From Chlorobiota bacterium (GTDB lineage Bacteria > Bacteroidota > Ignavibacteria > OLB7), in NCBI GenBank assembly GCA_016710285.1, contig JADJXR010000001.1, forward strand, positions 124,001 to 188,000: a stretch of DNA of 64,000 nt. The letters are read 5' to 3'. The number at the start of each line of letters is the position of its first letter. The stretch's first letter is position 1. The position numbers and the translations under genes are program-made. Shown piece by piece: positions 1-9,246 of the stretch. Below the pieces are notes generated by a model that was not told where the DNA came from, did no database searches, and saw only the letters and a list, made by a program, of their open reading frames with translations.

Positions 1-1
1 G

Positions 2-2731
2 TTCAACACACCACTCCCCACCGATGCCGCAAAATTGATCGAGGAAACAACCGGTGGGAATCCGTTAGCGATTCGGACAATTCTTCGCGGATCGCTGAAA
101 TCGGGAGAAATCGCGGCAACACGCGCCAGTCAGCAGTGGCAGATCAGCGTCCCGCTTGATACATTTGAAGCCTCGCTGCGCCGCCAAATGGTGACGCTGA
201 TAGATGGAATCGCAGCCCACCTTTCCCCCACCGAACGCGCCGCCGCCGAAACAATGGCGGGGTTGGGCGAGGTTTTCTCCTTGGAGGCTGCGCGATTGCT
301 CCTTCCGAATGCCGACTCGGCGATTGATTCGCTGGTGTTCAAAGGCGTTCTGGTTGCGGCTGGGCACTCCCCTTCGATACTGCCACAAACCGCCCCTGCG
401 CTCAACGCATTTTCCTTCACCCACACCCTGCTGCACCGCCGGTTTGTTCAAGACTCCAACATTACCGAGCATCAGTTGGTGATGCTGGTCTGTTCCCGTG
501 CGCCCCTCTGCACGGTGCTCCCCTTCCGGTTGCTATCATCCGTGCCCGCAAATTTTGCCATTCCATTATCGGATATCCGCACAGCAATCACCTATGCACT
601 AAAGTTGGCACGTGCGTTGGACCGGACCTCCGATTGGCAATGGGCATTGCCCATTTGGGATTCCGCTGCGGCACTGTGGCGGAAACATTTCCACCGGTGG
701 AATCCCCACGACCAATTATCGCTGGAATTGGAATTATTGATGCACCGAATGGCACTACTGCGGCGGGATGAGCAGGGCGAAGAATACCGATTAGGGGTGG
801 AACGATTACTGGAACTTACCAGCACCGAGCAACTTCCGGAAGACCTGCTCCGCTACCGCCTGCTAACGATTATTTATCAGGATATTTACCGCTCCCGAAT
901 TGAACGAAAAAGCAGCTTGGCGGTGCGAAAAAAAGTGATGGAGTTGGTGGAACGCTATCCGCAATTGCGCCATACGAACGGTTATCTGTTTTATTTAAGT
1001 CATCTTGCCCACACGTACTCAAACAGCGCAACGCTGATGCAGGAAGTGGAGGAAATCGCCGAGGAATTATTATTAGATTCCACTGCACCAGATGAATTTC
1101 GCCAAGAGCTTCAGCAGCAAGTGCTGCCAACTTTTTTGCTTGGGTTTTCCACAAAACAGCAACTTGAGCGAAGGATAACTTTTGCGAATGAGTATGATGC
1201 GTTATGCCGTGCTGAAAACCGTTTTGTTGACCGCAGCCGGTTCGTCATTTTTTATGCTGAAATTGGGGAATTTGAAAAAGCAAAATCACTGGCAAACGAA
1301 ATACTTCCAAGCCTAATCAGCCGTGGGTTAATCCGCTCGTTAGCGAATTGCCAGCTTCACCAACTCTGCTTTCAATTAGCCGAGAACAATGAATGGAATG
1401 GTATTGATGAGAAATTAAAAGAGATTTTTCTGAGCGTGCCCGATGATTACCATTCGGGAATCCAACGCCATGCGGTGCTGCTTCTGATGAATTTTGGAAT
1501 TTTGCTAAACCGCCCAGATAAGGCATTGCAACAGCTGCAATGGTTCCAAAACCCAGAAAGACTTCCGCTGTACCTGCGCATTTTCATCGGATTATCCTTG
1601 CACCAATTACAGCCACTGCTTGCCCTTCCGCCGCAAACTATTTCGGCAGCAGATGGCCCGCTTTGGCAATTACTCCAGCTTTTGGCCGGCGAGAATGCTC
1701 CTGATATTGAACAAGTTTGGGAATTATCTATTGGCTTATTCAACGCTGAATTATTACGGGTATATGATATCACCCAACGTTGTGTGGTGGCGGATCTTTT
1801 ATGGGATGCACACCATCGCGGCATTATTCCTGCGCCAAGCAACGATGTACAGGACGCGATTGATGCCAGCCTTCATGGGGCACTATCCTGGCTACAGGAA
1901 AGGAATTTGCAAGCGATGATGCACGGAGTGTTTTCGCATATCCAACAGCATCTTAGCACTCCTGTGAAAAATCAGTGGCAAAAAACTTTGGGAGCCAATG
2001 CCATCGTTGGAAATACTGACAGGGCAGAGCGTGGCAGCGGGCATTTGGAGGTGAAAGTGATTGGCGACATAGCTACGGGAAACACAGCAACCGACCTTAC
2101 TCCACTGCGCGGCCAACGCACCCGAACATTGCTGGCATTAATGGTCGCGAACCAGCTGATGGATCAGCCAATGACGCTGATGGAGTTCAGCTATGTGATC
2201 GCCGGAAACGAACATCTGAGCGATGTTGACCGCTCCAGAAAATTGCTCAACAGCACGGTGTTCCGCCTGCGTGAAATTATCGGCCATCAGTTTATTCTTA
2301 CCGATCAAGAAGTTCCCCGACTACATCCAGAAAATGTGACGATTGACCTTCTGGAGGCAATCCAACTGCTGCGCCAAAGCGATACGGCGTTGCGGCAAGG
2401 GGCATTGCCAGCCGCATATCAGTGCTTAATGTTGGCCTTGGACAAATTCGACAAGAACATCATTTTCCCTGAATTATATGACACGTTCTTTGAGGCACTT
2501 CGCGACGACGTTGAAAACGAGCGGCGGGATTTAATTTTACGAGCCTCGCAAGCATTGCTGAAAGAAGGTGATCCACGAAATGCAGAGGATATTTTGCAAC
2601 GCGGATTCCATTCCATGCCCGATGATGAAGAAATTGCGGCACTCCTTTGCGAAACCCTTACCCGCAACGGGAAACGGGTGCAAGCCCAACGGGTGAAGAT
2701 GAAATTACGCGAAGCAATAGCAAACAATTAA
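2..2731 (+). CDS. ATPase-type transcriptional regulator with SARP-like C-terminal output domain (5' truncated)
   Basis: The reading frame is open to the left edge, so the N-terminus lies outside the window; the apparent TTG start at 35 is internal. The first visible residues (ETTGGNPLAIR) match the post-ATPase helical segment of the two paralogues at 21142 and 61855, which carry the Walker motifs. A long helical, TPR-like middle follows. The last ~220 residues look like a winged-helix DNA-binding domain (LRGQRTRTLLALM, then RKLLNSTVFRLREIIG) followed by a helical bacterial transcriptional activator (BTAD) domain, the layout of SARP regulators. It is therefore likely a nucleotide-dependent activator of the AfsR/MalT general type with the output domain at the C-terminus. 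The ligand and targets cannot be read from the sequence. A strong bidirectional terminator follows the stop. Confidence 0.75.
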   Translation, partial: FNTPLPTDAAKLIEETTGGNPLAIRTILRGSLKSGEIAATRASQQWQISVPLDTFEASLRRQMVTLIDGIAAHLSPTERAAAETMAGLGEVFSLEAARLLLPNADSAIDSLVFKGVLVAAGHSPSILPQTAPALNAFSFTHTLLHRRFVQDSNITEHQLVMLVCSRAPLCTVLPFRLLSSVPANFAIPLSDIRTAITYALKLARALDRTSDWQWALPIWDSAAALWRKHFHRWNPHDQLSLELELLMHRMALLRRDEQGEEYRLGVERLLELTSTEQLPEDLLRYRLLTIIYQDIYRSRIERKSSLAVRKKVMELVERYPQLRHTNGYLFYLSHLAHTYSNSATLMQEVEEIAEELLLDSTAPDEFRQELQQQVLPTFLLGFSTKQQLERRITFANEYDALCRAENRFVDRSRFVIFYAEIGEFEKAKSLANEILPSLISRGLIRSLANCQLHQLCFQLAENNEWNGIDEKLKEIFLSVPDDYHSGIQRHAVLLLMNFGILLNRPDKALQQLQWFQNPERLPLYLRIFIGLSLHQLQPLLALPPQTISAADGPLWQLLQLLAGENAPDIEQVWELSIGLFNAELLRVYDITQRCVVADLLWDAHHRGIIPAPSNDVQDAIDASLHGALSWLQERNLQAMMHGVFSHIQQHLSTPVKNQWQKTLGANAIVGNTDRAERGSGHLEVKVIGDIATGNTATDLTPLRGQRTRTLLALMVANQLMDQPMTLMEFSYVIAGNEHLSDVDRSRKLLNSTVFRLREIIGHQFILTDQEVPRLHPENVTIDLLEAIQLLRQSDTALRQGALPAAYQCLMLALDKFDKNIIFPELYDTFFEALRDDVENERRDLILRASQALLKEGDPRNAEDILQRGFHSMPDDEEIAALLCETLTRNGKRVQAQRVKMKLREAIANN

Positions 2732-2759
2732 AGCCTGACCAGTAGGAATTGTTTTTCGC

Positions 2760-2812
2760 AAAACGAATGCGGTTGAGTTGGATTTTACCCACTCAACCGC
2801 ATTCGTTTTTTT
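2760..2812. terminator. Bidirectional intrinsic terminator between convergent genes
   Basis: A perfect 19-bp inverted repeat (arms 2760-2778 and 2791-2809, 12-nt loop) has a T run on the right and an A run on the left. It lies between the rightward regulator ending at 2731 and the leftward gene ending at 2827, so it can serve both. Confidence 0.85.
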
Positions 2813-2826
2813 ATTCTTTTTTTCTG

Positions 2827-5800
2827 CTATTTCACCAGCATCATCCGGTTTGTTTTGCTCCAGTGACCCGATGCCAGGCGGTAGTAGTAGATGCCCGATG
2901 GATACGCCGTCGCATCCCACACGATTGAATATTCCCCTGCCTGCAAATGCTGATCTACCAGCCTTGCCACTTCCCGCCCGGCTACGTCAAGAATAACCAA
3001 TTGCGTTGGGCCATCAAGGCCAAGCGCGAACTGAATTTCGGTGGCGGGATTGAACGGATTCGGCACGTTTGGCTGCAACGCATAATCGGTGGAGCTTAGC
3101 GTGATTAACCGCTGGTGCAAGCCGCAAACGGAGTCAATCGTGACCAATCCCGCTTTTGGAACAACGTACGCGCACGCACGGTCCTTGAGGAAAATGGAGA
3201 ACGGCAGCGGGCAGTTGGAACGGCTTCCCAAATACATCCGGCAGTGGAGGTTCAGCAGCATTCCGGTTCCGCGCAAGGTGGTTCCGGCAGGGGCTGTCAC
3301 CCGTGCGGTTAATCGCCCGGGTCCGGCATCTTCGGCGGCAATGCTCCATCCGTCGGCCAGCGTCCCCGACACCATTGTGGCGATTCGCTGGGGCGTGCTG
3401 TTCTCCAGCTTCATCAGCGTGCTGTCCCAGGTGAGTTGGAAGGTGAACTCATCCACGCCATGCTCATCAAGCCCCTCATCCAGGATCACCGGAATTTTCA
3501 TCAGCCAACCCGGGGTGGTGCGCCAGTCGGTGGCAATGTGGGCAGCAACCGGGCGTGGGGGATTGACCGCCACCTCCACTTCATCGCTATCGCTGCACCC
3601 GAACTCGCTCCAGACTTGCAGCCGATACGTGGTTGTGGCTGTTGGCCGCGCCATTGTCGCCGCGCAGGTGTCGCACGCCAACCCGGCGGATGGACTCCAG
3701 CGGTAGCGCGTTCCCCCGCTTCCTTGCAACAGCACGCTATCCCCCAAGCAGATCGCCACATCGGCTCCGGCATCGGGCTGCGGCATTGGCCGGACCGTCA
3801 CCGTGGTGAAGGCCGTGTCGGTGCAGCCGGTTCCGTTGCCGATAACCAGCCTGTACGTGGTGGTTGTGGTTGGCTGCGCGATTGGGCTTGGGCAGTCGGC
3901 GCAGCTTAGCCCAGTTGCTGGGCTCCATTGGTAGCTGCTCCCTCCGGCCCCCCACAGATGGACGGTATCGCCAACGCAAATTTCCCGATCCCCAGAAATC
4001 GTTGCTGATGGAATTGGATTGACCGCCACCCTCACCTGCGCAGTGTCGGCGCAGCCGCTGGCGTTGGTGGCGATGACGGTATAGAGTGTGGTGTCCGTTG
4101 GCGAAGCCCAGGGGTTTGCGCAATCGGCACAGCTTAGCCCGGCAGCGGGGCTCCATTGATAGAACTCCCCTCCGGTTGCAAGAAGCTGCGTGCTATCCCC
4201 CAAACAGATTGCCGCTGGGGTTGCGATGCTGAGGCTTGGAAGGTCGTTCACCACCACGCGCACGGTGGCGGAATCGGGGCAGCCAGTGGCGTTCCCCACC
4301 ACCACTTGGTAGATGGTGGTGGCCGTGGGGGTTGCCGTGGGGTTCGCGCAATCGGTGCAGCTTAGGCCGGTGGCGGGGGTCCAGCGGAACGTTGTTCCTC
4401 CGGTGGCCGTCAGCTGGGTGCTCTCCCCTGGGCAAAGGGCGGTGTCGGCAACGGTGGCGGAGGCGTTCGCGCGCGGCAGCACCGTCACGCTGACGGTATC
4501 GGACGCGCTGCAACCGCTGTCGCTAAGGGCGATGACGGTGTAGAGTGTGGTTTGGGTTGGTTTGGCAATCGGGTTTGGGCAATCGGTGCAGCTTAGTCCG
4601 GTGGCGGGGGACCACTGGTAGCGGCGGCCACCGGCGGCACGCAGCTGCGCGCTATCGCCAACGCAGAAGGTGGCGGGGGGACCGGCATCAACGCCCGGGA
4701 AGGTGGCCACGCTGATGGTGACATCGTCAAAATCGAAACAGCCGTTGCTGTCGGTGACGACCACGCGGTAGGTTGTGGTTTGGGTGGGTTGCGCAACTGG
4801 GTTGGGGCAATCGGTGCAGCTTAGCGTTGCCCCGGGGCTCCAGGAGTAGCTTCCCCCTCCGGTTGCCGATAGTTGCGCCGCATCGCCAACGCAAATCGTG
4901 GTGTCGCGCCCGGCGTTGGCGGTTGGCGGGGGAACAACATGGACCATTCCGTAGGCCGTGTCCTTCCCGACGCTGTTGCCAACGATTAGCCGAACTTGGT
5001 AATCCCCGGTGGAGTAGTAGCAGATGCTTTTTGGATGCTGCTCGTTGGACGATTGCGGCGTTGCCCCGCCGAACGCCCATTCCCACTGGGTGATAACCCC
5101 GGCACTCTCATCCCGGAAATCAATGCAAGTCCCAACGCAGATTGTGGTGTCTTTTGGTCCCAACTTTGCTTCGGGGCGTTCGCAGGGGACGGAGTCGGCA
5201 GCGGTGGGGGTGTGGAAGAATCCGTCGAAATGGTTCGGAAGGCCGTCGCGGCAGGATGATGCTCCAAGGCTTAGGCCGTTGTTGATGTAGTTGCAGCCAA
5301 GCCCGGCAGTATTGGGCGATTGAATGATTCCCAGCATCGGGAAGAAGGCGTGCCCCACATAAATCTTTCCATCGGAAGCCATCTGCAGCGCGCCGAAATG
5401 CCGATCATTATTGATGTAGAGGTTCACCCGCGAGTTCTGAATAATCGTTGCCACACCGCTGGTGACATCGAACTGAATCAGGGTGTCGGACGGGGGGAGC
5501 AAAGGATCATAATTGCTGGAAACGGAATAGAGCTTGGTGTTATCGTGCGAGAAGGTTAGGCCGTACGCGTTCCGAATCCCAGTTAGCCTAATCGGATTGG
5601 AGATAGCCCCGGTAAGGTTATCGAAATCGAACAACTCGATAATCCCACTTTCAGCAAGGGCAACGGCAATCTTTTTTCCATTGGGGGAGGTTTTCATGTA
5701 GCCTAACGTGTTTGCCCCAGCGGATACGGCTGTAAGATCACGATGCACCGCCCCCACCGCCGAAACCACTGGCAGGGAGACTCCATTTGGCGACACCAAC

Positions 5801-6369
5801 CAGGCGTAGAATTGGTTCGATTCCCAGCGGTGGGCAATCACCCAATAATCACGCCCGTTGCAGTGGCGGGCCGCCGTAAGTTTCTCGGCAGCGGGGCGCA
5901 GCAGGAACACATTCTTGGTGATGACGCTCCCCATCCCTCCGTTGGTTGCCATGTCCACCACCGAATAATGGATACCAATGTTCGGCCCAGCATACTCTCC
6001 AGCATCGGAGGTAAAAACGTAGTAACGGAAATTGTTGAGGGGTGCCGGAATGATAATCGCGGCTTGCGTGCTGGATTCATCACCGTTTAACCCGGTTCCA
6101 TTTGGCATTGGCTGGTGCGCCCGGTCCCAGACCGTCACTCCATCGGTGTAGAACAGCAGCGCCCCGGTGCGGCGGTCGGCAATGCTGGCGCATCCTTCGT
6201 TTTGATCAATCGCCGATCCCCCAATCGAGACCGCCGTGCCGCTGTTGAAATCAACCAACGCATTCTCGCCAAACGCCCACACGTTGGTTTCCAGCTGGGC
6301 AAGCAGCAGCGTGGGGAACAGCATCAGGAGCAACAGGGAAGCAAGCTGGAGCAATCGGCGCATAAGCAA
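2827..6369 (-). CDS. Secreted PKD/Ig-like repeat protein with T9SS type A sorting domain
   Basis: The 1180-residue protein starts with a clear signal peptide (RRLLQLASLLLLMLFPTLLLA). The N-terminal ~390 residues look like a beta-propeller of the kind seen in gliding-motility-associated surface proteins. A PKD-like domain follows, then six successive ~75-residue modules, each with four cysteines in the pattern ICxGDS...LSCxDCxNPxAxPTxTTxY...GC. A cohesin-like segment and a C-terminal sorting domain come next (NVPNPFNPATEIQF ... PSGIYYYRL ... MLVK). The tail predicts export by the T9SS and surface attachment or release, in line with sprA and porU in the same window. Function is unknown; adhesion or a structural role is inferred. 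The module cysteines probably form disulfides. The gene stands alone, between a shared terminator and the TonB gene region. Confidence 0.85.
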   Translation of the reverse strand: MLMRRLLQLASLLLLMLFPTLLLAQLETNVWAFGENALVDFNSGTAVSIGGSAIDQNEGCASIADRRTGALLFYTDGVTVWDRAHQPMPNGTGLNGDESSTQAAIIIPAPLNNFRYYVFTSDAGEYAGPNIGIHYSVVDMATNGGMGSVITKNVFLLRPAAEKLTAARHCNGRDYWVIAHRWESNQFYAWLVSPNGVSLPVVSAVGAVHRDLTAVSAGANTLGYMKTSPNGKKIAVALAESGIIELFDFDNLTGAISNPIRLTGIRNAYGLTFSHDNTKLYSVSSNYDPLLPPSDTLIQFDVTSGVATIIQNSRVNLYINNDRHFGALQMASDGKIYVGHAFFPMLGIIQSPNTAGLGCNYINNGLSLGASSCRDGLPNHFDGFFHTPTAADSVPCERPEAKLGPKDTTICVGTCIDFRDESAGVITQWEWAFGGATPQSSNEQHPKSICYYSTGDYQVRLIVGNSVGKDTAYGMVHVVPPPTANAGRDTTICVGDAAQLSATGGGSYSWSPGATLSCTDCPNPVAQPTQTTTYRVVVTDSNGCFDFDDVTISVATFPGVDAGPPATFCVGDSAQLRAAGGRRYQWSPATGLSCTDCPNPIAKPTQTTLYTVIALSDSGCSASDTVSVTVLPRANASATVADTALCPGESTQLTATGGTTFRWTPATGLSCTDCANPTATPTATTIYQVVVGNATGCPDSATVRVVVNDLPSLSIATPAAICLGDSTQLLATGGEFYQWSPAAGLSCADCANPWASPTDTTLYTVIATNASGCADTAQVRVAVNPIPSATISGDREICVGDTVHLWGAGGSSYQWSPATGLSCADCPSPIAQPTTTTTYRLVIGNGTGCTDTAFTTVTVRPMPQPDAGADVAICLGDSVLLQGSGGTRYRWSPSAGLACDTCAATMARPTATTTYRLQVWSEFGCSDSDEVEVAVNPPRPVAAHIATDWRTTPGWLMKIPVILDEGLDEHGVDEFTFQLTWDSTLMKLENSTPQRIATMVSGTLADGWSIAAEDAGPGRLTARVTAPAGTTLRGTGMLLNLHCRMYLGSRSNCPLPFSIFLKDRACAYVVPKAGLVTIDSVCGLHQRLITLSSTDYALQPNVPNPFNPATEIQFALGLDGPTQLVILDVAGREVARLVDQHLQAGEYSIVWDATAYPSGIYYYRLASGHWSKTNRMMLVK

Positions 6370-6541
6370 TGTTCGGCAACAAGCGTGACAGGTTTATCGG
6401 TTTCCAGGTGCAGAAAAATAGCGAGAGCGTCCGCAGACTACCACAAAAACTGCAACGATGCAAGCATCCGGCTGCGGCATCATGGCTGAATGTAGTAGGG
6501 TGATGAACCGGGAAAAGGGCCGAAGGTTACGCGCATCAGCC

Positions 6542-6587
6542 TCAAAAAAAAAGCGGCATCATGCAAAGGCTCTGCATGATGCCGCTT
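6542..6587 (-). terminator. Intrinsic terminator for leftward transcription
   Basis: Perfect 15-bp stem (arms 6551-6565 and 6573-6587, 7-nt loop). Read leftward it is followed by a run of T (plus-strand A run 6544-6552). The nearest leftward gene is the TonB receptor ending at 6962, so the 44-bp array would lie in its 3' untranslated region. Confidence 0.75.
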
Positions 6588-6626
6588 GTCTGGTATCAAA
6601 GCCACCACCCCCGGCAGCCGTCCCAC

Positions 6627-6890
6627 CGGAACGGGGTAGCCGAAGGTCTTTAGCCTTCGGCGTCTTCTTCCGGAACGGGGTAGCCGAAGGTCTTTAGCCT
6701 TCGGCGTCTTCTTCCGGAACGGGGTAGCCGAAGGTCTTTAGCCTTCGGCGTCTTCTTCCGGAACGGGGTAGCCGAAGGTCTTTAGCCTTCGGCAACTTCT
6801 TCCGGAACGGGGTAGCCGAAGGTCTTTAGCCTTCGGCAACTTCTTCCGGAACGGGGTAGCCGAAGGTCTTTAGCCTTCGGTGTCTTCTTC
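6627..6890. repeat. Six tandem copies of a 44-bp GTAG-palindrome unit
   Basis: Six head-to-tail units start at 6627, 6671, 6715, 6759, 6803 and 6847, an exact 44-bp period. Each contains GGGGTAGC followed by a hairpin with arms CCGAAGG/CCTTCGG around the loop TCTTTAG. Units differ only in a few bases near their 3' ends. There are no unique spacers, so this is not a CRISPR array. A related partial unit of the second palindrome family lies at 6911-6947. No gene is seen in 6370-6961. Confidence 0.9.
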
Positions 6891-6961
6891 TCACAGAGGC
6901 AGGCCAAAAACCTGTTATCAATCCCGACAGAGGTCGGGGCCACTACCTTTGCCGCAAACCT

Positions 6962-8992
6962 CTAAAACCGCACCGCCATTCCGCCACGAATCGAGCGTGG
7001 GGTGCCTGGGGTGAAATGGAGTTCGCTCACGGCCTCGGCCTCGCCAGGAAGCCGGCTTTCGGTGTCGAACTGCGCTTCGTTCCACTCCTCATCAAGCAAG
7101 TTTTCCACGTTCACAAACAGCTCAACCTGGCCGATTCGGTAGCTGGCCGAAAGGTCAACGATGGAGTAGCCCAGGGCGCGGACGCTGTTCGATTCGTTTG
7201 CGGGGCGGTCCCCAACATGGCGCAGCCGCAACGCCGCCGAAAGGGCATCGAACTGGGCAACGGCGTTTGCCGTCAAGGTTAGCTCGGGGGCAAGGGGGAT
7301 TCGGTTTTCGCCATCTGGAAGGTCGCGGAATTTTCCGGTGGAGATTGTGGCATCCACCCCCAGCGAAAGCCAGTTGACCGGGTTCAGCCGAACCTCCAGA
7401 TCAACCCCTTGCCGGCGCGTGCGGCCGCTTTCTTCGGTGGTCCCTTCGTCCCCCACGTACACGAACTCGCTCTCCAAATCCAGCATCCACAACGCTGCCG
7501 AAGCCGCAATCAGCGAGGAAGCACTTCCGTACCGCGACCCGATTTCCGCGCCGAACGCCCGTGGCAAGGTTTTGCCTTCGTCCTGAACCACAACGCGAGC
7601 ATCGTTCGAGTGGAAACCGTAGCCGCTGTTCAGAAACAGCGCAACGTCATCCACCACCGGAACGCTGATATTCGCTTTTGGCGAAAGAAGCAACTGCTGG
7701 GCAATGCCGCTTGGTTGCCCACCTAATGTCAGCTTATTCTCAACATCAAAGTTGAAATAATCGGCACGCAGGCCAAGCAGGATTTGTGCCCAGGGGAGGA
7801 TGATTTCTTGTTCCAGATATGGCCCAATTTGGCGCAGGCGAATGGCCGCATCGGCCGTTGGCTCCAGGCGCACACGGGCGGAATCGTGATAGAGTGCCAC
7901 TTGGATATCATCGTTGCGGAGCGTTGCGCCGAATCGGGTGCGCATTGCTATGTCGGCAAACTCGTAGAAGATGTCGTTCTCGGCACGCAAGGCAAGAATC
8001 GAGCGGGCATCGGTTTGTTCGATTCCGTCGCCCCGAAGCGAGTCGTTGGCAAAGAAGGTGAAGTTGCTGAACAACCGGAAGCGGTAATCGGTGAAGGACC
8101 CGGTAAGGGTCAGCGGGCTTGCGCCGCCGCTGGAGTATTTCACGGTGGTGGTGGTGCGCGATGTTGCGCCCCCTTCGGTTGGGTCAATCGAACCAAAACG
8201 GGTGATGGTTCCGGCATCCACCGCACGTTGCGGGATCTGCCCGCTGGCATCCCAGCCGGAGCTAAACGTCATCAGGCTTGCGCCAACGGTTCCGGTTGGT
8301 CCAACTTTAGCGGTGGCCTTTGCGAACAGGTTCAGCCGCTTGAAATGCTGCGGCTCCTCAACATACCCTTTCGTGCTGAAAACCTCCCCAGCAAAGTAGC
8401 TGTTCATCGTTGCCGACTGCGGGCCGCGAACCATTGCCAGCATCCGGTAGGTGTCGAACTGGCCTGCTTCCATTTTAAGAAGGTTATCGCGGATGGAGTC
8501 GGCAGTGGAGAACACCACCGCGCCGGCGGTTGACATATCGCCGTAGCGGGCGAAGTACGGCCCTTTGGCCACGTCAACTTTTTCGATGGTTTCAGGGATG
8601 ATGAAATGGAGATCGGCATAGCCCTGGCCATGCCCGTGCGAGACCATGTTGACCGGGGAATCATCCACCGAGATGTTGATGTCGGTTCCGTGGTCGGCAT
8701 CGAAGCCGCGAAGGAATATCTGTTCGGCCTTCCCGCCGCCGGCGTGTTGGGCAATCACCAATCCGGGAACAACCCGAAGGATGTCCTGGGCCGAGTTGCG
8801 CGGGCGGAGCGCGAAATCAGCAGCACGGAACTGGGCATCGCTTGCTGCGGACCACGGGCGTTCGGCCGTCACCACCACGGTGTCGCGGACGCGGATAAGT
8901 GTGTCCATTGTGCGTTGTTGTTGTGCCGACCCAACAGCTGTGGCAAGTGTCAGCAAAACCGGAACTGCGGTACGAAGAAGAATCTGGTGCAT
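6962..8992 (-). CDS. TonB-dependent outer-membrane receptor
   Basis: 676 residues with a signal peptide (LLRTAVPVLLTLATAVGSAQ). The N-terminal plug domain is recognisable: a TonB-box-like stretch (DTVVVTAERP), then AQDILRVVPGL, IFLRGFDADHGTDI and VDVAKGPYFARYGDMSTAG. The rest reads as a 22-strand-type barrel ending in IRGGMAVRF with a terminal aromatic residue. It should import a scarce ligand across the outer membrane using TonB/ExbBD energy. The plug is rich in His around NMVSHGHGQGYADLHF, which is suggestive of metal handling. It is transcribed divergently from a HupE/UreJ permease, so nickel or cobalt (or a chelate) is a reasonable guess but not proven. Confidence 0.9.
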   Translation of the reverse strand: MHQILLRTAVPVLLTLATAVGSAQQQRTMDTLIRVRDTVVVTAERPWSAASDAQFRAADFALRPRNSAQDILRVVPGLVIAQHAGGGKAEQIFLRGFDADHGTDINISVDDSPVNMVSHGHGQGYADLHFIIPETIEKVDVAKGPYFARYGDMSTAGAVVFSTADSIRDNLLKMEAGQFDTYRMLAMVRGPQSATMNSYFAGEVFSTKGYVEEPQHFKRLNLFAKATAKVGPTGTVGASLMTFSSGWDASGQIPQRAVDAGTITRFGSIDPTEGGATSRTTTTVKYSSGGASPLTLTGSFTDYRFRLFSNFTFFANDSLRGDGIEQTDARSILALRAENDIFYEFADIAMRTRFGATLRNDDIQVALYHDSARVRLEPTADAAIRLRQIGPYLEQEIILPWAQILLGLRADYFNFDVENKLTLGGQPSGIAQQLLLSPKANISVPVVDDVALFLNSGYGFHSNDARVVVQDEGKTLPRAFGAEIGSRYGSASSLIAASAALWMLDLESEFVYVGDEGTTEESGRTRRQGVDLEVRLNPVNWLSLGVDATISTGKFRDLPDGENRIPLAPELTLTANAVAQFDALSAALRLRHVGDRPANESNSVRALGYSIVDLSASYRIGQVELFVNVENLLDEEWNEAQFDTESRLPGEAEAVSELHFTPGTPRSIRGGMAVRF

Positions 8993-9036
8993 TGTTGATG
9001 AACAGGAACGTGAACATGGTAATTGGCGTGAGCCAG

Positions 9037-9044
9037 CGAAGATA
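9037..9044 (-). promoter_or_regulatory. Candidate -7 box upstream of the TonB receptor
   Basis: Read leftward the box is TATCTTCG, 7 of 8 matches to the Bacteroidota TAnnTTTG consensus, 45 nt before the start codon. No good -33 TTTG is present. The same TATCTTCG/A string occurs before other genes here (32022 and the 60.7/60.9-kb copies). Confidence 0.3.
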
Positions 9045-9184
9045 CGAGAAGAGGGAAGCGATGGATTGCAGCACTATTTTGCAGCAGCGATGCGCAACCA
9101 TGCCCCCCTGGCCAAGCCGCAAACACCCCAGAATTTGGCCTTCCGCAGCCCGGCAAAAAAAATTTGCATCCACAAGATTTTTGC

Positions 9185-9216
9185 TTTTAAAAATGGAATT
9201 GCCCGTTGTATGTTTA
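9185..9216 (+). promoter_or_regulatory. Candidate -33/-7 promoter of the hupE-like gene
   Basis: TTTT at 9185-9188, 20 nt, then TATGTTTA at 9209-9216. This is close to the Bacteroidota pattern TTTG-N20-TAnnTTTG and lies 30 nt before the ATG. Confidence 0.35.
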
Positions 9217-9246
9217 TGCCGTTCGTAAAAACAGCCCTTTAGTCCA

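Noticed and set aside
5810..5840. GGTTCGATTCC string resembling a tRNA T-loop
   Set aside because: It lies within a coding region and no cloverleaf partners are present.
6627..6890. CRISPR array
   Set aside because: Repeat and would-be spacers are both constant between units; a 44-bp unit with no unique spacers is a simple tandem array, and no cas gene is near.
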